Positions 5,401 through 12,883 are shown, counted from the stretch's first letter. The stretch: DNA of 13,965 nt from Acidobacteriaceae bacterium (GCA_030040395.1 JASHTU010000318.1:1-13965); one strand, 5' to 3'. Made by a program: numbers and translations. The notes: generated from the letters alone by a model not told the origin.

Positions 5401-6537
5401 ATGCCGACTGCTGTCGTTGGGAAGGGTCTGGAAGGAATTATCGCAGCCAACTCGGGAATCTGTTGGATCGATGGGGAAGCAGGCGTGCTTTCCTACCGGG
5501 GCATCGACATTCACGAACTGGCAGACAACTCAAGCTTCGAGGAAACGACCTACCTTCTCTGGAACGGCGTATTGCCCAACCGGCTGGAACTGCGCGAATT
5601 TCAGGCGCAGCTTACCTCGGCTCGGGTTCTCGATCAGCGCATGATCGACATGCTGCGCTCTTTTCCCGCTTCGGCCACACCCATGGAAGTGCTGCGCACG
5701 TCGGTTTCCGCGTTGAGTTTTTACGACGCGGACGAAAAAGACAACTCCCACGACGCCAACGTCCGCAAGGCCTACAACCTCACCGCGCAGATCGCCATGA
5801 TCGTGGCCATTTACGACCGGCTGCGCAAGGGCAAAGAGATTGTTCCGCCGGACCGGTCGCTCTCGCACGCGGCCAACTTCCTGTGGATGCTGAACGGCGT
5901 CAAGCCTTCTGAAACTGCCGTTAAGACCATGGACATGTCGCTGATCCTGCACGCCGAGCACGAGTTCAACGCCTCCACCTTTGCCGCCCGCGTTATCGCG
6001 GCCACGCTGGCCGACATTCACTCCTCCATCACCGGCGCCCTCGGCGCGCTCAAAGGTCCTCTCCACGGCGGCGCCAACGAAGGCGTGATGCACCTTCTGC
6101 TCACCATCGACAAGCTGGGCGCCGACCCCATCGAATACGTCAAAGGCATGCTGGCCGCCAAGCAAAAGATCTCCGGCTTCGGTCATCGCGTCTACCGCAC
6201 CGAGGACCCGCGCGCCACCCACCTCCGCCGCATGAGCGAGCAACTGGGCAAGGATGCCGGCCAGCCCAAGTGGTACGAGATGTCCCGCGCCATCGAGCTC
6301 TACGTCAACAAAGACAAAAAGCTCAACGCCAACGTGGACTTTTACTCTGCTTCCACCTACGCCACCCTCGGCATCGACATTGATCTTTACACGCCCATCT
6401 TCGCCGTAAGCCGCATCTCCGGCTGGGCCGCGCACGTTATCGAGCAAATGGACGACAACCGCCTGATCCGCCCCCGCGCGGAGTACGTCGGCCCCGCTTA
6501 CCCGTCGCACTATATTCCGATTGACGAGCGGCCGTAA
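5401..6537 (+). CDS. gltA: Citrate synthase, short (about 380-residue) form
   Basis: A 378-residue enzyme condensing acetyl-CoA with oxaloacetate to citrate, the first step of the TCA cycle, in the cytoplasm. Recognised segments are GVLSYRGIDIHELA near the N-terminus, ILHAEHEFNASTF with H187 (oxaloacetate-binding), GPLHGGANEGV with catalytic H222, ISGFGHRVYRTEDPR with H262, and NVDFYSA with catalytic D313. The length and lack of an N-terminal zinc-binding/NADH domain put it with the dimeric, Bacillus/archaeal-like form, not the hexameric E. coli form. Some members of this subgroup are 2-methylcitrate synthases. No prpB or prpD gene is adjacent, so citrate synthase is preferred, but the sequence alone does not exclude the other. 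The purine-rich GAAGGAGAAG before the ATG supports the start. It converges with the permease gene on the opposite strand. Confidence 0.94.
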   Translation: MPTAVVGKGLEGIIAANSGICWIDGEAGVLSYRGIDIHELADNSSFEETTYLLWNGVLPNRLELREFQAQLTSARVLDQRMIDMLRSFPASATPMEVLRTSVSALSFYDADEKDNSHDANVRKAYNLTAQIAMIVAIYDRLRKGKEIVPPDRSLSHAANFLWMLNGVKPSETAVKTMDMSLILHAEHEFNASTFAARVIAATLADIHSSITGALGALKGPLHGGANEGVMHLLLTIDKLGADPIEYVKGMLAAKQKISGFGHRVYRTEDPRATHLRRMSEQLGKDAGQPKWYEMSRAIELYVNKDKKLNANVDFYSASTYATLGIDIDLYTPIFAVSRISGWAAHVIEQMDDNRLIRPRAEYVGPAYPSHYIPIDERP

Positions 6538-6600
6538 TTGCCGCCGGCAAAGAGTCGCTGCGACCATGGCCTCGCGCTTGGCCGGGATTTCCTCGACTCT
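6538..6600. terminator. Convergent intergenic region with inverted repeats (possible two-way terminator)
   Basis: The region between the two convergent stops holds TTGCC-GCC-GGCAA (6538-6550), a 5-bp stem with a 3-base loop. It also holds a wider pair, AGAGTCG (6551-6557) and CGACTCT (6594-6600), enclosing a GGCC...GGCC pair. None is followed by a clear T-run. Position between convergent genes favours a terminator role; the stems alone are modest. Confidence 0.35.
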
Positions 6601-8099
6601 CAATGGCTCAGCGTTGCCCCACTCTCGCGCGCGGCTGCGGCCAGCGACCGCTGCACCCGGCTGTGCTTGCGGCTATACGTGAAGTAGATAATCAGGCCGA
6701 AGATTAGCCAGCTGCTGAAGCCGATCCACGCCGGGGCGTCCAGCGAAAACATCAGCGCCAGCGAAACGATCATGCCGCAGATGGGCGCCACAGGCACCCA
6801 CGGAGTGCGGAAGGGGCGCGGCACATTGGGTTGCTTTTTGCGCATCACCATGACCCCCAGGCACACAATGGTGAAGGCCAGCAGCGTGCCCAGGCTCACC
6901 AGTTCACCCAGCAGCGTGATGGGCAGAAAAGCCGCCAGCGTGGCCGCAAAAGCCCCCACCACAATCGAAGTGAGGTAGGGCGTGCAGAAGCGCGGATGCA
7001 GCTTGCCCACCCAGTTCCACAACAACCCGTCGTGCGCCATGGTGTAGAGCACGCGCGATTGCCCCAGCATCATCACCAGCATCACCGACGCCAGCCCGGC
7101 AATCGCGCCCAGGTCGATTAACAGCACGCCCCACTGCACTCCAATAGCCGACGCCCCATCCGCCACTGGAGCCGGAACATTGAGCGTGGTGTAGGACTTT
7201 ACGCCGGTCAGCAGGCCCGACACGAAGATGTACAGGATCGTGCAAACAATCAGCGAACCCAGGATGCCGAAGGGCATGTCCTTCTGCGGGTTTCTGGCCT
7301 CCTGCGCGGCCGTGGACACGGCGTCGAAGCCGATATAAGCGAAGAAGACCACCCCCGCGCCGCGCATGATGCCGGACCAGCCGTACTGGCCGAAGTGCCC
7401 GGTGTTCTTGGGAATGAACGGATGCCAGTTGGCCAGCATGTGCTGCCAATGGCCGAAAGCAAAGGCCATCGACAGGCCGATAAAAATCAGCACCACCGAG
7501 ACCTTGATCATGACCGCCGCGCTATTGAAGTTGGCCGACTCGCGCACGCCGACGACCAGAATCACGGTGATCACCACCAGGGCGGTCAAGGCAAAGATGT
7601 CTACATGCGCCGAGAAAGGATGGCCAAAAAACGTAAGCGCGAGGTGGGGTGTGGGGTTGAAGGGAAGCTTGACGCCGAAAAACCCCACCAAGCTGCTCAC
7701 AAAGCCGCTCCAGCCCACTGCGACGGTGGCCGCGCCGAAGGCATACTCGAGCACCAGAGCCCAGCCAATGATCCAGGCCACAAGTTCGCCCATGGTGGCG
7801 TAGCCGTAGGTATAGGCGCTGCCGGCGATGGGCAGCATCGAAGCGAACTCCGCGTAGCACAATCCCGCGAAAACGCAGCCCACGCCCGCGATGATGTAGG
7901 AGATTACAATGGCCGGCCCGGCGAACTGAGCCGCCGCCGTTCCGGTGAGTACAAAGATGCCCGCGCCGATGATGGCGCCAATGCCCAGCGTGACCAGGTT
8001 GATGGGCCCCAGCGCCCGTTTCAGCGTGTGATCGCCCGATCCCTCCGCCTCGGCCAGAATGGTGCTGATTGGCTTGGTCGCAAACAGCTTGGCGCCCAT
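6600..8099 (-). CDS. APC-superfamily amino acid permease, CAT/YfnA-like
   Basis: A 499-residue inner-membrane transporter with about 12 or more hydrophobic segments. The unwound first helix carries the amino-acid-binding motif GAIIGAGIF (residues 41-49). YAEFASMLPIAGSAYTYGYATMGE follows in two parts (YAEFASMLPIAG, then AYTYGYATMGE). FFAYIGFDAVSTAAQEARNPQKD, read in its parts FFAYIGFD and EARNPQKD, is typical of the cationic amino acid transporter branch (YfnA, Geobacillus ApcT). It probably imports amino acids by proton symport; the substrate is not certain. The ATG at 8099 is chosen over the longer frame from 8165 because GGAGG lies exactly 7 bases upstream and the extra 22 residues are polar and not conserved-looking. 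It is the last gene of the - strand run, and a pair of 9-base direct repeats sits 71-94 bases upstream. Confidence 0.92.
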   Translation of the reverse strand: MGAKLFATKPISTILAEAEGSGDHTLKRALGPINLVTLGIGAIIGAGIFVLTGTAAAQFAGPAIVISYIIAGVGCVFAGLCYAEFASMLPIAGSAYTYGYATMGELVAWIIGWALVLEYAFGAATVAVGWSGFVSSLVGFFGVKLPFNPTPHLALTFFGHPFSAHVDIFALTALVVITVILVVGVRESANFNSAAVMIKVSVVLIFIGLSMAFAFGHWQHMLANWHPFIPKNTGHFGQYGWSGIMRGAGVVFFAYIGFDAVSTAAQEARNPQKDMPFGILGSLIVCTILYIFVSGLLTGVKSYTTLNVPAPVADGASAIGVQWGVLLIDLGAIAGLASVMLVMMLGQSRVLYTMAHDGLLWNWVGKLHPRFCTPYLTSIVVGAFAATLAAFLPITLLGELVSLGTLLAFTIVCLGVMVMRKKQPNVPRPFRTPWVPVAPICGMIVSLALMFSLDAPAWIGFSSWLIFGLIIYFTYSRKHSRVQRSLAAAARESGATLSH

Positions 8100-8106
8100 G
8101 CATTTT

Positions 8107-8111
8107 CCTCC
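8107..8111 (-). promoter_or_regulatory. Shine-Dalgarno GGAGG deciding the permease start
   Basis: On the - strand GGAGG is followed by seven bases and then the ATG at 8099. This fixes the start of the CAT-like permease and rules out the upstream in-frame ATG at 8165, which has no such site. Confidence 0.75.
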
Positions 8112-8169
8112 GCTTTCATTCGAGCTTCGGCGCTTGCCTTGCGCCGCACCCTGCTTACGCTTCATCTTG

Positions 8170-8193
8170 CCATCGATCGGCTACCCATCGATC
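8170..8193 (-). repeat. Direct repeat of GATCGATGG upstream of the CAT-like permease
   Basis: On the - strand GATCGATGG occurs twice (8193-8185 and 8178-8170) with a 15-base period, and each copy contains the palindrome ATCGAT. The pair lies in the 132-base gap between the two permease genes. It may be a regulator-binding site; no clear promoter is seen next to it. Confidence 0.4.
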
Positions 8194-8231
8194 AACTAAC
8201 CCTGACTGGCGGCGGCCACATGCTCCGCCCC

Positions 8232-9827
8232 TCAAGCGCTCGTTTCCGGCTCCGCCATTGCGGCTCTTGTCGGCCGTCGCGACCAGAAGAGATAGATGGG
8301 AATGCCGAGCAAAACCAGCACCAGACCCGGCCATGTGTACTGCGGCTTGTAACGCAATAATACGATACAGATCCACGCAGCCATCACAATGTACAGCGCC
8401 GGCAGCAGCGGATAACCAAAAGCCTTGTACGGCCGCGGCGCATCGGGCCGTTTTCGCCGCAACACGAAGAGGCTGGAAATGGTGAGAATATAGAAGATCA
8501 GCTCCGCGAAGATAATGTAGTCGAGCAACTGGCTATAGGAGCCCGAGACGCAGAGAAAAATGGTCCACACGCCCTGCACCAAAAGTCCCGCCACCGGCGT
8601 CTTGTAGCGCGGATGCAGCTTGCCCACGGATTGGAAGAACAGCCCGTCGCAGCTCATGGCGTAGTAGACCCGCGCTCCGGCCAGCGTCATTCCATTGGCG
8701 CAACCGAAAGTGGAAATCAGAATCGCCGCCGCCATCAGCGCCGCGCCGCCCAGGGGAAACACCTGGCCCAACACCGCCGTGGCCACGCGATCCGCCGACG
8801 CGTACTGGATGCCGCGCTGGAGCGCCGTCGCTCCGTTGGGGTCGCCGTGCATGGGCAGCACCACCAAGTAGGCCAGCGAAACAAAAAAGTACACCGTGAT
8901 CACGAACCCCGTGCCCAGCAGCAGCGAGAGCGGCAGATTGCGCCGTGGATTCTTCACTTCGCCGGCCGTGAAGGTGATGTTGTTCCACGCATCAGCAGAA
9001 AACAGCGAACCCACCTGCACCACGGCCAGAATCACCAGCAGATTCACCCACGCGGTCGGCCCGCCTACACCCACCTGAACAGGGTGCATGGAACTCCAGC
9101 CGGCGTTCTTCCAAAACTGGCTCAGCCCGTGACCAAAATTCGCCTGCCATGCGGTCGCGTTCACGCCGATGGTAAACGCGAGCAGGATCAGCGCCGACAG
9201 CGCGAACGCCTTGGCCGAAGTAAAGATGTTCTGGATTAACGCGCCCAGCTTCACGCCGAAAATATTGGCAATGGCAAGGAAGACCACAATCGCTATGCCG
9301 GCTAGGTTGGCCGTGTTCACCCCGATCTCCATGTTGCCCAGCACCATTGGTCCCACCCGCCAGGCCTGCACGTGCGCAATGTGCCAAATCCAATTCGTCG
9401 CGGAGACGGAAGGGAAGAACACGCCGAGAAACTTCCCAAAGGCAACGGCGACGGCGGCAATGGTTCCCGTCTGGATGACCAGAAACAGCGTCCAGCCGAA
9501 CAAAAATCCCCACAGCGGCCCCAGCGCCTCGCGCAGATAAACGTACTGACCGCCGGCCTTGGGCATCATCGCGGCCAACTCGCCGTAGCTCAGCGCGGCG
9601 ATCAACGTCATCACGCCCGTGACAATCCACGCGGCCAGGAAGAGCGCCGGCGAGTCGGTCCCACGAGCAATATCGGCGTCGACAATATAAATCCCCGAGC
9701 CGATCATCGAGCCGATCACAATGGTTGTAGAGCTGAACAGGCCGAGCGTCTGCGCCAGCTTGGGCTGTTCTTGAGGCGCGTCAGGGTGACGATTGGGAAC
9801 CAGGTCTGCGGTTGTCACTTGAAGCAA
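8232..9827 (-). CDS. APC-superfamily amino acid permease, LAT-like
   Basis: A 531-residue inner-membrane transporter with about 12 hydrophobic segments. The first helix has GSMIGSGIYIV (residues 39-49), the substrate-binding break of the APC fold. YGELAAMMPKAGGQYVYLRE and EVKNPRRNLPLSLLLGTG are hallmarks of the L-amino-acid transporter (LAT / SteT) branch. It probably transports neutral amino acids by exchange or proton symport; the substrate is inferred only. It differs clearly in sequence from the neighbouring CAT-like permease, so the pair is not a recent duplication, although both share the family phrase VGKLHPR. The TTG start at 9827 has a weak GGGTAG upstream; a GTG three codons further in (9818) is possible but has no ribosome-binding site. 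It follows thiE by 72 bases on the same strand. Confidence 0.9.
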   Translation of the reverse strand: MLQVTTADLVPNRHPDAPQEQPKLAQTLGLFSSTTIVIGSMIGSGIYIVDADIARGTDSPALFLAAWIVTGVMTLIAALSYGELAAMMPKAGGQYVYLREALGPLWGFLFGWTLFLVIQTGTIAAVAVAFGKFLGVFFPSVSATNWIWHIAHVQAWRVGPMVLGNMEIGVNTANLAGIAIVVFLAIANIFGVKLGALIQNIFTSAKAFALSALILLAFTIGVNATAWQANFGHGLSQFWKNAGWSSMHPVQVGVGGPTAWVNLLVILAVVQVGSLFSADAWNNITFTAGEVKNPRRNLPLSLLLGTGFVITVYFFVSLAYLVVLPMHGDPNGATALQRGIQYASADRVATAVLGQVFPLGGAALMAAAILISTFGCANGMTLAGARVYYAMSCDGLFFQSVGKLHPRYKTPVAGLLVQGVWTIFLCVSGSYSQLLDYIIFAELIFYILTISSLFVLRRKRPDAPRPYKAFGYPLLPALYIVMAAWICIVLLRYKPQYTWPGLVLVLLGIPIYLFWSRRPTRAAMAEPETSA

Positions 9828-9832
9828 TTTCT

Positions 9833-9849
9833 ACCCGTTTTTGCCGGGT
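9833..9849 (-). promoter_or_regulatory. Small hairpin overlapping the ribosome-binding region of the LAT-like permease
   Basis: ACCCG (9833-9837) and CGGGT (9845-9849) form a 5-bp stem with a 7-base loop just before the TTG start. The stem includes the only candidate Shine-Dalgarno sequence (GGGTAG on the - strand), so it could mask it. No T-run follows on the - strand. The stem is short and may be chance. Confidence 0.25.
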
Positions 9850-9899
9850 TTGTCTCTCATTTTCTTTGAAGTGTCTCGTTTTCTGGTGCCTTCTGTCCA

Positions 9900-10541
9900 T
9901 CACTCCAACTGCATCATCCACCGGCGAAACTCGCCCGCAGGGTCGCGAGCGCCAAAAATGGCTTCGGAAACCGCAACCGTGTTCGCCCCCGCAGCCAGCA
10001 CGGCCTGTGCCGTCCCCAGGGTCACGCCGCCGGCAGCCACTAGCACCGGCGCGGGACCCGCTTGCTCGCGCAGCCTGCGCACCCCTTCCGCGCCGATCGG
10101 TGCTTTCGTGGTTTGCTTGGTGCGGGTTGGCGCGATGGGACCGATCGACAGGTAATCCGCTGGCGCGTCCAGGATTCCCGGTACGAGGGCCTCGCTGCCG
10201 CCAAATGTGCCCACAATGCGTGCCCGGCCAAGCAGCCGCCGCGCTTCCGCCGGAGAAACATCCCCCGCATCCACATGTACGCCGTCAAATCCAGCCTGTT
10301 CAACCAGATCTGCCCGATCATCGAGAATCAACTTTATCTTTCCAGTAGCCATGTTCGCGCGCAGAATCGCTGCATCGGCCAGCAACTCACTGTCCGTGCC
10401 GATTTTGTTCCGATATTCGAGCAGCGTAACCCCGGCTGCGGCCAGTTCCGCGCCCAGTCGTCGCAGAAACTCCGCGCGGCCGGTCGTTGGAACAGTGGAA
10501 GCGTCGAGGATTGGATAGATTGTAGGAAATGAAAAAGACAT
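9900..10541 (-). CDS. thiE: Thiamine-phosphate synthase
   Basis: A 213-residue TIM-barrel enzyme joining HMP-pyrophosphate and the thiazole phosphate to thiamine monophosphate in the cytoplasm. Motifs in order are LLEYRNK (residues 40-46; the family's Q-x-R-x-K with Glu for Gln), LILDDRADL with the Mg-binding Asp, GVHVDAGDVSPAEARRLLG, ADYLSIGPIAPTRTKQ (the GPIF-PT-x-TK phosphate/pyrophosphate loop), VAAGGVT, and GANTVAVSEAIF. Length fits ThiE. The start at 10541 is preferred: the longer frame from 10616 would add 25 non-family residues and overlap the antitoxin gene. No strong ribosome-binding site is seen, so translation may depend on the gene 35 bases upstream. No other thiamine gene is nearby and no TPP riboswitch was recognised. 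A TenI-like regulator or isomerase is the alternative, but the TRTK loop and DDR favour ThiE. Confidence 0.85.
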   Translation of the reverse strand: MSFSFPTIYPILDASTVPTTGRAEFLRRLGAELAAAGVTLLEYRNKIGTDSELLADAAILRANMATGKIKLILDDRADLVEQAGFDGVHVDAGDVSPAEARRLLGRARIVGTFGGSEALVPGILDAPADYLSIGPIAPTRTKQTTKAPIGAEGVRRLREQAGPAPVLVAAGGVTLGTAQAVLAAGANTVAVSEAIFGARDPAGEFRRWMMQLE

Positions 10542-10576
10542 GGAAGAAAAGTACAAGAGGAGTCGGTCGCTTGTCC

Positions 10577-10843
10577 TCAACTTGCCGCTCGAATCTCCTC
10601 CCGAAAAATCCGGCACAGCGTGTCTTCGAGTTTCGGCGCTTTATTCTCAGCGTGCAACCGCAAAGCATCGTTCATCAAGGTTTGATACCCAACCGAGCCG
10701 CCCAAGGCGTCGGCTTCTTTCAGAAAATAATCCACCACATCTTCGTCGATGCGGATCGTAATCCGCACCTTGCCTTTGGGCTCAGCTCGCGGGGGCAGGA
10801 TGCGTCCGCGCTTTCCTTTGCTGAAGTCGTACTGTTTCTTCAT
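10577..10843 (-). CDS. brnA: BrnA-like ribbon-helix-helix antitoxin, without a toxin partner
   Basis: An 88-residue protein with a basic N-terminus (KGKRGRILPPR) and a ribbon-helix-helix segment KVRITIRIDEDVVDYFLKEA followed by GYQTLMNDALRLH, the signature of the BrnA/DUF4415 antitoxin family. In the usual module BrnA binds and neutralises the RNase BrnT and represses the shared promoter. No BrnT-like frame exists on either side: lpxD ends about 50 bases upstream and thiE starts 35 bases downstream. The ATG at 10843 is chosen over one at 10897 because GAGGAGA sits directly before it, and the longer version would run through heptamer repeats and overlap the lpxD stop. It may be a solitary DNA-binding regulator or the remnant of a module. 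The repressor or antitoxin role is inferred from the family. Confidence 0.8.
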   Translation of the reverse strand: MKKQYDFSKGKRGRILPPRAEPKGKVRITIRIDEDVVDYFLKEADALGGSVGYQTLMNDALRLHAENKAPKLEDTLCRIFREEIRAAS

Positions 10844-10847
10844 CGCT

Positions 10848-10854
10848 TCTCCTC
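10848..10854 (-). promoter_or_regulatory. Shine-Dalgarno GAGGAGA deciding the brnA start
   Basis: On the - strand GAGGAGA is followed by four bases and the ATG at 10843. It supports this start against the upstream ATG at 10897. Confidence 0.7.
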
Positions 10855-10860
10855 GTCTCT

Positions 10861-10888
10861 GATCCCTGTTCCCTGACCCCTGACCCCT
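10861..10888. repeat. Four tandem heptamers between lpxD and brnA
   Basis: Reading the + strand, four 7-base units follow each other: GATCCCT, GTTCCCT, GACCCCT, GACCCCT. On the coding strand this is an AGGGGTC-like series. It fills most of the gap between the lpxD stop (10894) and the brnA ribosome-binding site. The function is unknown; it may be slippage-generated filler. Confidence 0.6.
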
Positions 10889-10893
10889 ACCCT

Positions 10894-11913
10894 TCACTCC
10901 TTCCCCTTCCGCGCCGCCTTTGCCAGCCGGGCCAGCACCGCCTGCTCGCGCAAAACCTGTCTGAGCGGCCGGGCCGGCGTCCCATAGAGCACGGAGCCCG
11001 GCGGCAAGCCCGCGTTGGTCACGGTTTTGCCGTTGAAAACGCCCGATTGCCCCCCGAGAACCACCCCTTCGCCCACATGGGCGTGGTCGCCGATGCCCAC
11101 CTGGCCGGCGAGCACCGCGCCCCGGCCCACGCTCGATGAGCCGGAGATACCCGTCAGCGCCACCAGGATCACGTCTTCACCGATATCGCAGTTATGACCC
11201 ACGTGGACAAGGTTATCGATCTTGGTTCCGCGGCGAATGCGCGTTTCGGCCAGTGCTCCGCGGTCGATGGTCGAATTGGCGCCGATCTCCACGTCGTCTT
11301 CGATCGCGAGCGCGCCTTGCTGCGGAAACTGCGTGTACGCGCCGGTGACGGGGTCGCGCACGTAACCGAAACCGTCCGCGCCCAGCACCGCTCCGGCATG
11401 AACCACCACCCGCTTGCCAATCTCCGTTCCCGGGTAAATCACCGCGCGGGGATAAATGTGGCAGAACTCGCCGATGCGCACCCCCTGGCCAATCACCGCT
11501 CCAGCCTCGATGCGCGTTCCCCGGCCCACATGAACATAGTCGCCGACCACCGCGCCCGGGCCGACAGTGATCTCTTCGCCCAGTTGCACAAACTCGCCGA
11601 TGCTGGCCCTCGGGTGCGTTCCCGTTGCCGGCGGCGCGGGTTTCAGCAGGCGCCCCGCCCGCGCAAACCACAGGCGGGGATGGCTGAACTCGACCACGTT
11701 CCTGTCCTCGGGGTAACGGGCCAGACATCCCCGCCGCAGCACCACCAGGCCCGCGGGTCCGCCCAACGCCAATTGGGCTCCGGCTTCGTCTTCGGCGAAG
11801 GCTACCTCCGAGGGAGCAGCAAACTCGCACGAACCCACGCCGTCAATCTCCAACTCCGGATCGCCCTGGACAAACCGCCCGCCCAAAGCCTCGATCAGTT
11901 CGCGGATGGTCAT
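10894..11913 (-). CDS. lpxD: UDP-3-O-acylglucosamine N-acyltransferase
   Basis: A 339-residue enzyme adding the second, amide-linked 3-hydroxyacyl chain to UDP-3-O-acylglucosamine in lipid A synthesis, working as a cytoplasmic trimer with acyl-ACP as donor. Residues 1-95 are the LpxD N-terminal uridine-binding domain (TIRELIEALGG, SEVAFAED). From about 100 to 320 comes a left-handed beta-helix of hexapeptide repeats. LGADGFGYV (residues 177-185) and NLVHVGHNCDIG with H240, matching the catalytic His239 of E. coli, identify it as LpxD and not LpxA. The chain ends in a basic helix (RLAKAARKGKE). The ATG has an excellent AAGGAGGTT five bases upstream. It follows the LpxL-like gene by only 24 bases. 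The usual bamA-ompH-fabZ-lpxA neighbours are absent, so this may be a second copy or a relocated gene. Confidence 0.95.
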   Translation of the reverse strand: MTIRELIEALGGRFVQGDPELEIDGVGSCEFAAPSEVAFAEDEAGAQLALGGPAGLVVLRRGCLARYPEDRNVVEFSHPRLWFARAGRLLKPAPPATGTHPRASIGEFVQLGEEITVGPGAVVGDYVHVGRGTRIEAGAVIGQGVRIGEFCHIYPRAVIYPGTEIGKRVVVHAGAVLGADGFGYVRDPVTGAYTQFPQQGALAIEDDVEIGANSTIDRGALAETRIRRGTKIDNLVHVGHNCDIGEDVILVALTGISGSSSVGRGAVLAGQVGIGDHAHVGEGVVLGGQSGVFNGKTVTNAGLPPGSVLYGTPARPLRQVLREQAVLARLAKAARKGKE

Positions 11914-11918
11914 GCCAA

Positions 11919-11923
11919 CCTCC
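11919..11923 (-). promoter_or_regulatory. Strong Shine-Dalgarno of lpxD
   Basis: AAGGAGGTT on the - strand, core GGAGG at 11923-11919, lies five bases before the ATG. It is one of the two best ribosome-binding sites in the window and sits in the 24-base gap after the acyltransferase gene. Confidence 0.75.
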
Positions 11924-11937
11924 TTGCCATTTCTGCT

Positions 11938-12837
11938 TTAGTACAACCCTGCTTCGCCCGCCGGCCGCGTCTTCCACCGCCGGTGAATCCACAGCCATTG
12001 GTCCGGGTAGCGCCGCACCCACGACTCAATGACGCGGGTGCAGAGCTGCGTGCCCTCGAGAATGTCCGCGGCCGCGTTTTCCGTGTGCGGCATCTCCACC
12101 TCCGGCCCAAAACGCAGCACATACCGTCGCTCCACAGGCTCCCACAGCATAAAACCGGGCAGCACGGCCGCGCCGGTTTTGCGCGCCACGTGCGCCAGCC
12201 CCGTGCCCGTGCAGGCCGCGCGGCCAAAGAACTGGACAAACTCGCCTTGCGGCGGCGTCATGTTGGTGTCCATCAAAATGCCCACCGTTTGGCCCGCGCG
12301 CATTGCCGTCAACAGCCCGCGGCCAAAATCATCTTTGTGCAACACAAAGTTGCCGTGCAGGCAGCGGATGGCGTTCACAAAGGCGTCGAGACGGCGGTTA
12401 TCCAGCCTGCGAATTACCATCCCCATGGGATGGCCCATCAGCGAGTGGTAAAAACTCGAGAGCTCCCACGCGCCCAAGTGCCCCGTAATCACCAGCACGC
12501 CTTTGCCGCGGGCTTGCGCGGCCAGATAATGCTCCAAGCCCTCCGTGCGCATCCAGTTGCGGATGTTTTCCGGTGTGTACCTAGTCATCCGGCAAAACTC
12601 GACGAGTTGCCAGCCAAGGTACACGTAGACGCCCCTCAGAATTCTCTTTCTGGCCTTGGAAGGCATCTCGGGAAGAGCAAGCTGAAGGTTGCGCATGCCC
12701 ACGCGGCGCAGCCGGCCGAAGGCGCAACAGACCCCGAAAGCAATGCCGCCGGCAAGCAGGCGCGCCGCGCCCCGCGGCAGGCGTCCCAACGCGCGCGCCA
12801 CAGCCATCACCAGCCAGTATTCAAGCCATTCCCGCAT
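11938..12837 (-). CDS. Lipid A biosynthesis acyltransferase, LpxL/HtrB-like
   Basis: A 299-residue membrane-associated acyltransferase of the LpxL/LpxM/HtrB family, which adds secondary acyl chains to lipid A precursors at the inner face of the inner membrane. The N-terminal hydrophobic stretch (AARLLAGGIAFGVCCAF, residues 24-40) is a likely membrane anchor. The catalytic H-x4-E motif is GHLGAWEL with H120 and E125. Other family signatures are D190 in GILMDTN, VQFFGRAACTGTGLA, and the C-terminal PDQWLWIHRRWKTRP (residues 278-292). The start ATG lacks a good ribosome-binding site; an ATG ten residues in is possible. It lies 46 bases after the dehydratase gene and 24 before lpxD, so it is almost certainly co-transcribed with lpxD. 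Members can also acylate other lipids, and which position is modified cannot be told. Confidence 0.9.
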   Translation of the reverse strand: MREWLEYWLVMAVARALGRLPRGAARLLAGGIAFGVCCAFGRLRRVGMRNLQLALPEMPSKARKRILRGVYVYLGWQLVEFCRMTRYTPENIRNWMRTEGLEHYLAAQARGKGVLVITGHLGAWELSSFYHSLMGHPMGMVIRRLDNRRLDAFVNAIRCLHGNFVLHKDDFGRGLLTAMRAGQTVGILMDTNMTPPQGEFVQFFGRAACTGTGLAHVARKTGAAVLPGFMLWEPVERRYVLRFGPEVEMPHTENAAADILEGTQLCTRVIESWVRRYPDQWLWIHRRWKTRPAGEAGLY

Positions 12838-12883
12838 CGGCAGAAGGTAAGCACCAGTTTAGTTGAGCGCTCGTGCGCCGGCC

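Noticed and set aside
5530..6603. A 357-codon - strand frame opposite citrate synthase.
   Set aside because: The + strand has all citrate synthase catalytic motifs; the antisense product is Val/Gly/Arg-rich with no recognisable fold.
8100..8165. N-terminal extension of the CAT-like permease from an ATG at 8165.
   Set aside because: GGAGG is correctly spaced only for the ATG at 8099; the extra residues are polar and precede the normal cytoplasmic N-terminus.
7395..8360. A 321-codon + strand frame opposite the CAT-like permease and the gap before it.
   Set aside because: The - strand encodes a clear 12-helix transporter; the + strand translation is highly charged and of low complexity, a typical shadow.
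6600..9827. Tandem duplication of the two amino acid permeases.
   Set aside because: The proteins belong to different branches of the APC superfamily (CAT-like and LAT-like) and share only general family motifs, so they are neighbours and not recent duplicates.
9828..9899. TPP riboswitch or terminator in the gap between thiE and the LAT-like permease.
   Set aside because: The gap is 72 bases, lies downstream of thiE, contains only a 5-bp stem, and shows no conserved THI-box sequence.
10542..10616. N-terminal extension of ThiE by 25 residues.
   Set aside because: It would overlap the brnA gene and adds residues absent from the family; the start at 10541 gives the normal ThiE length.
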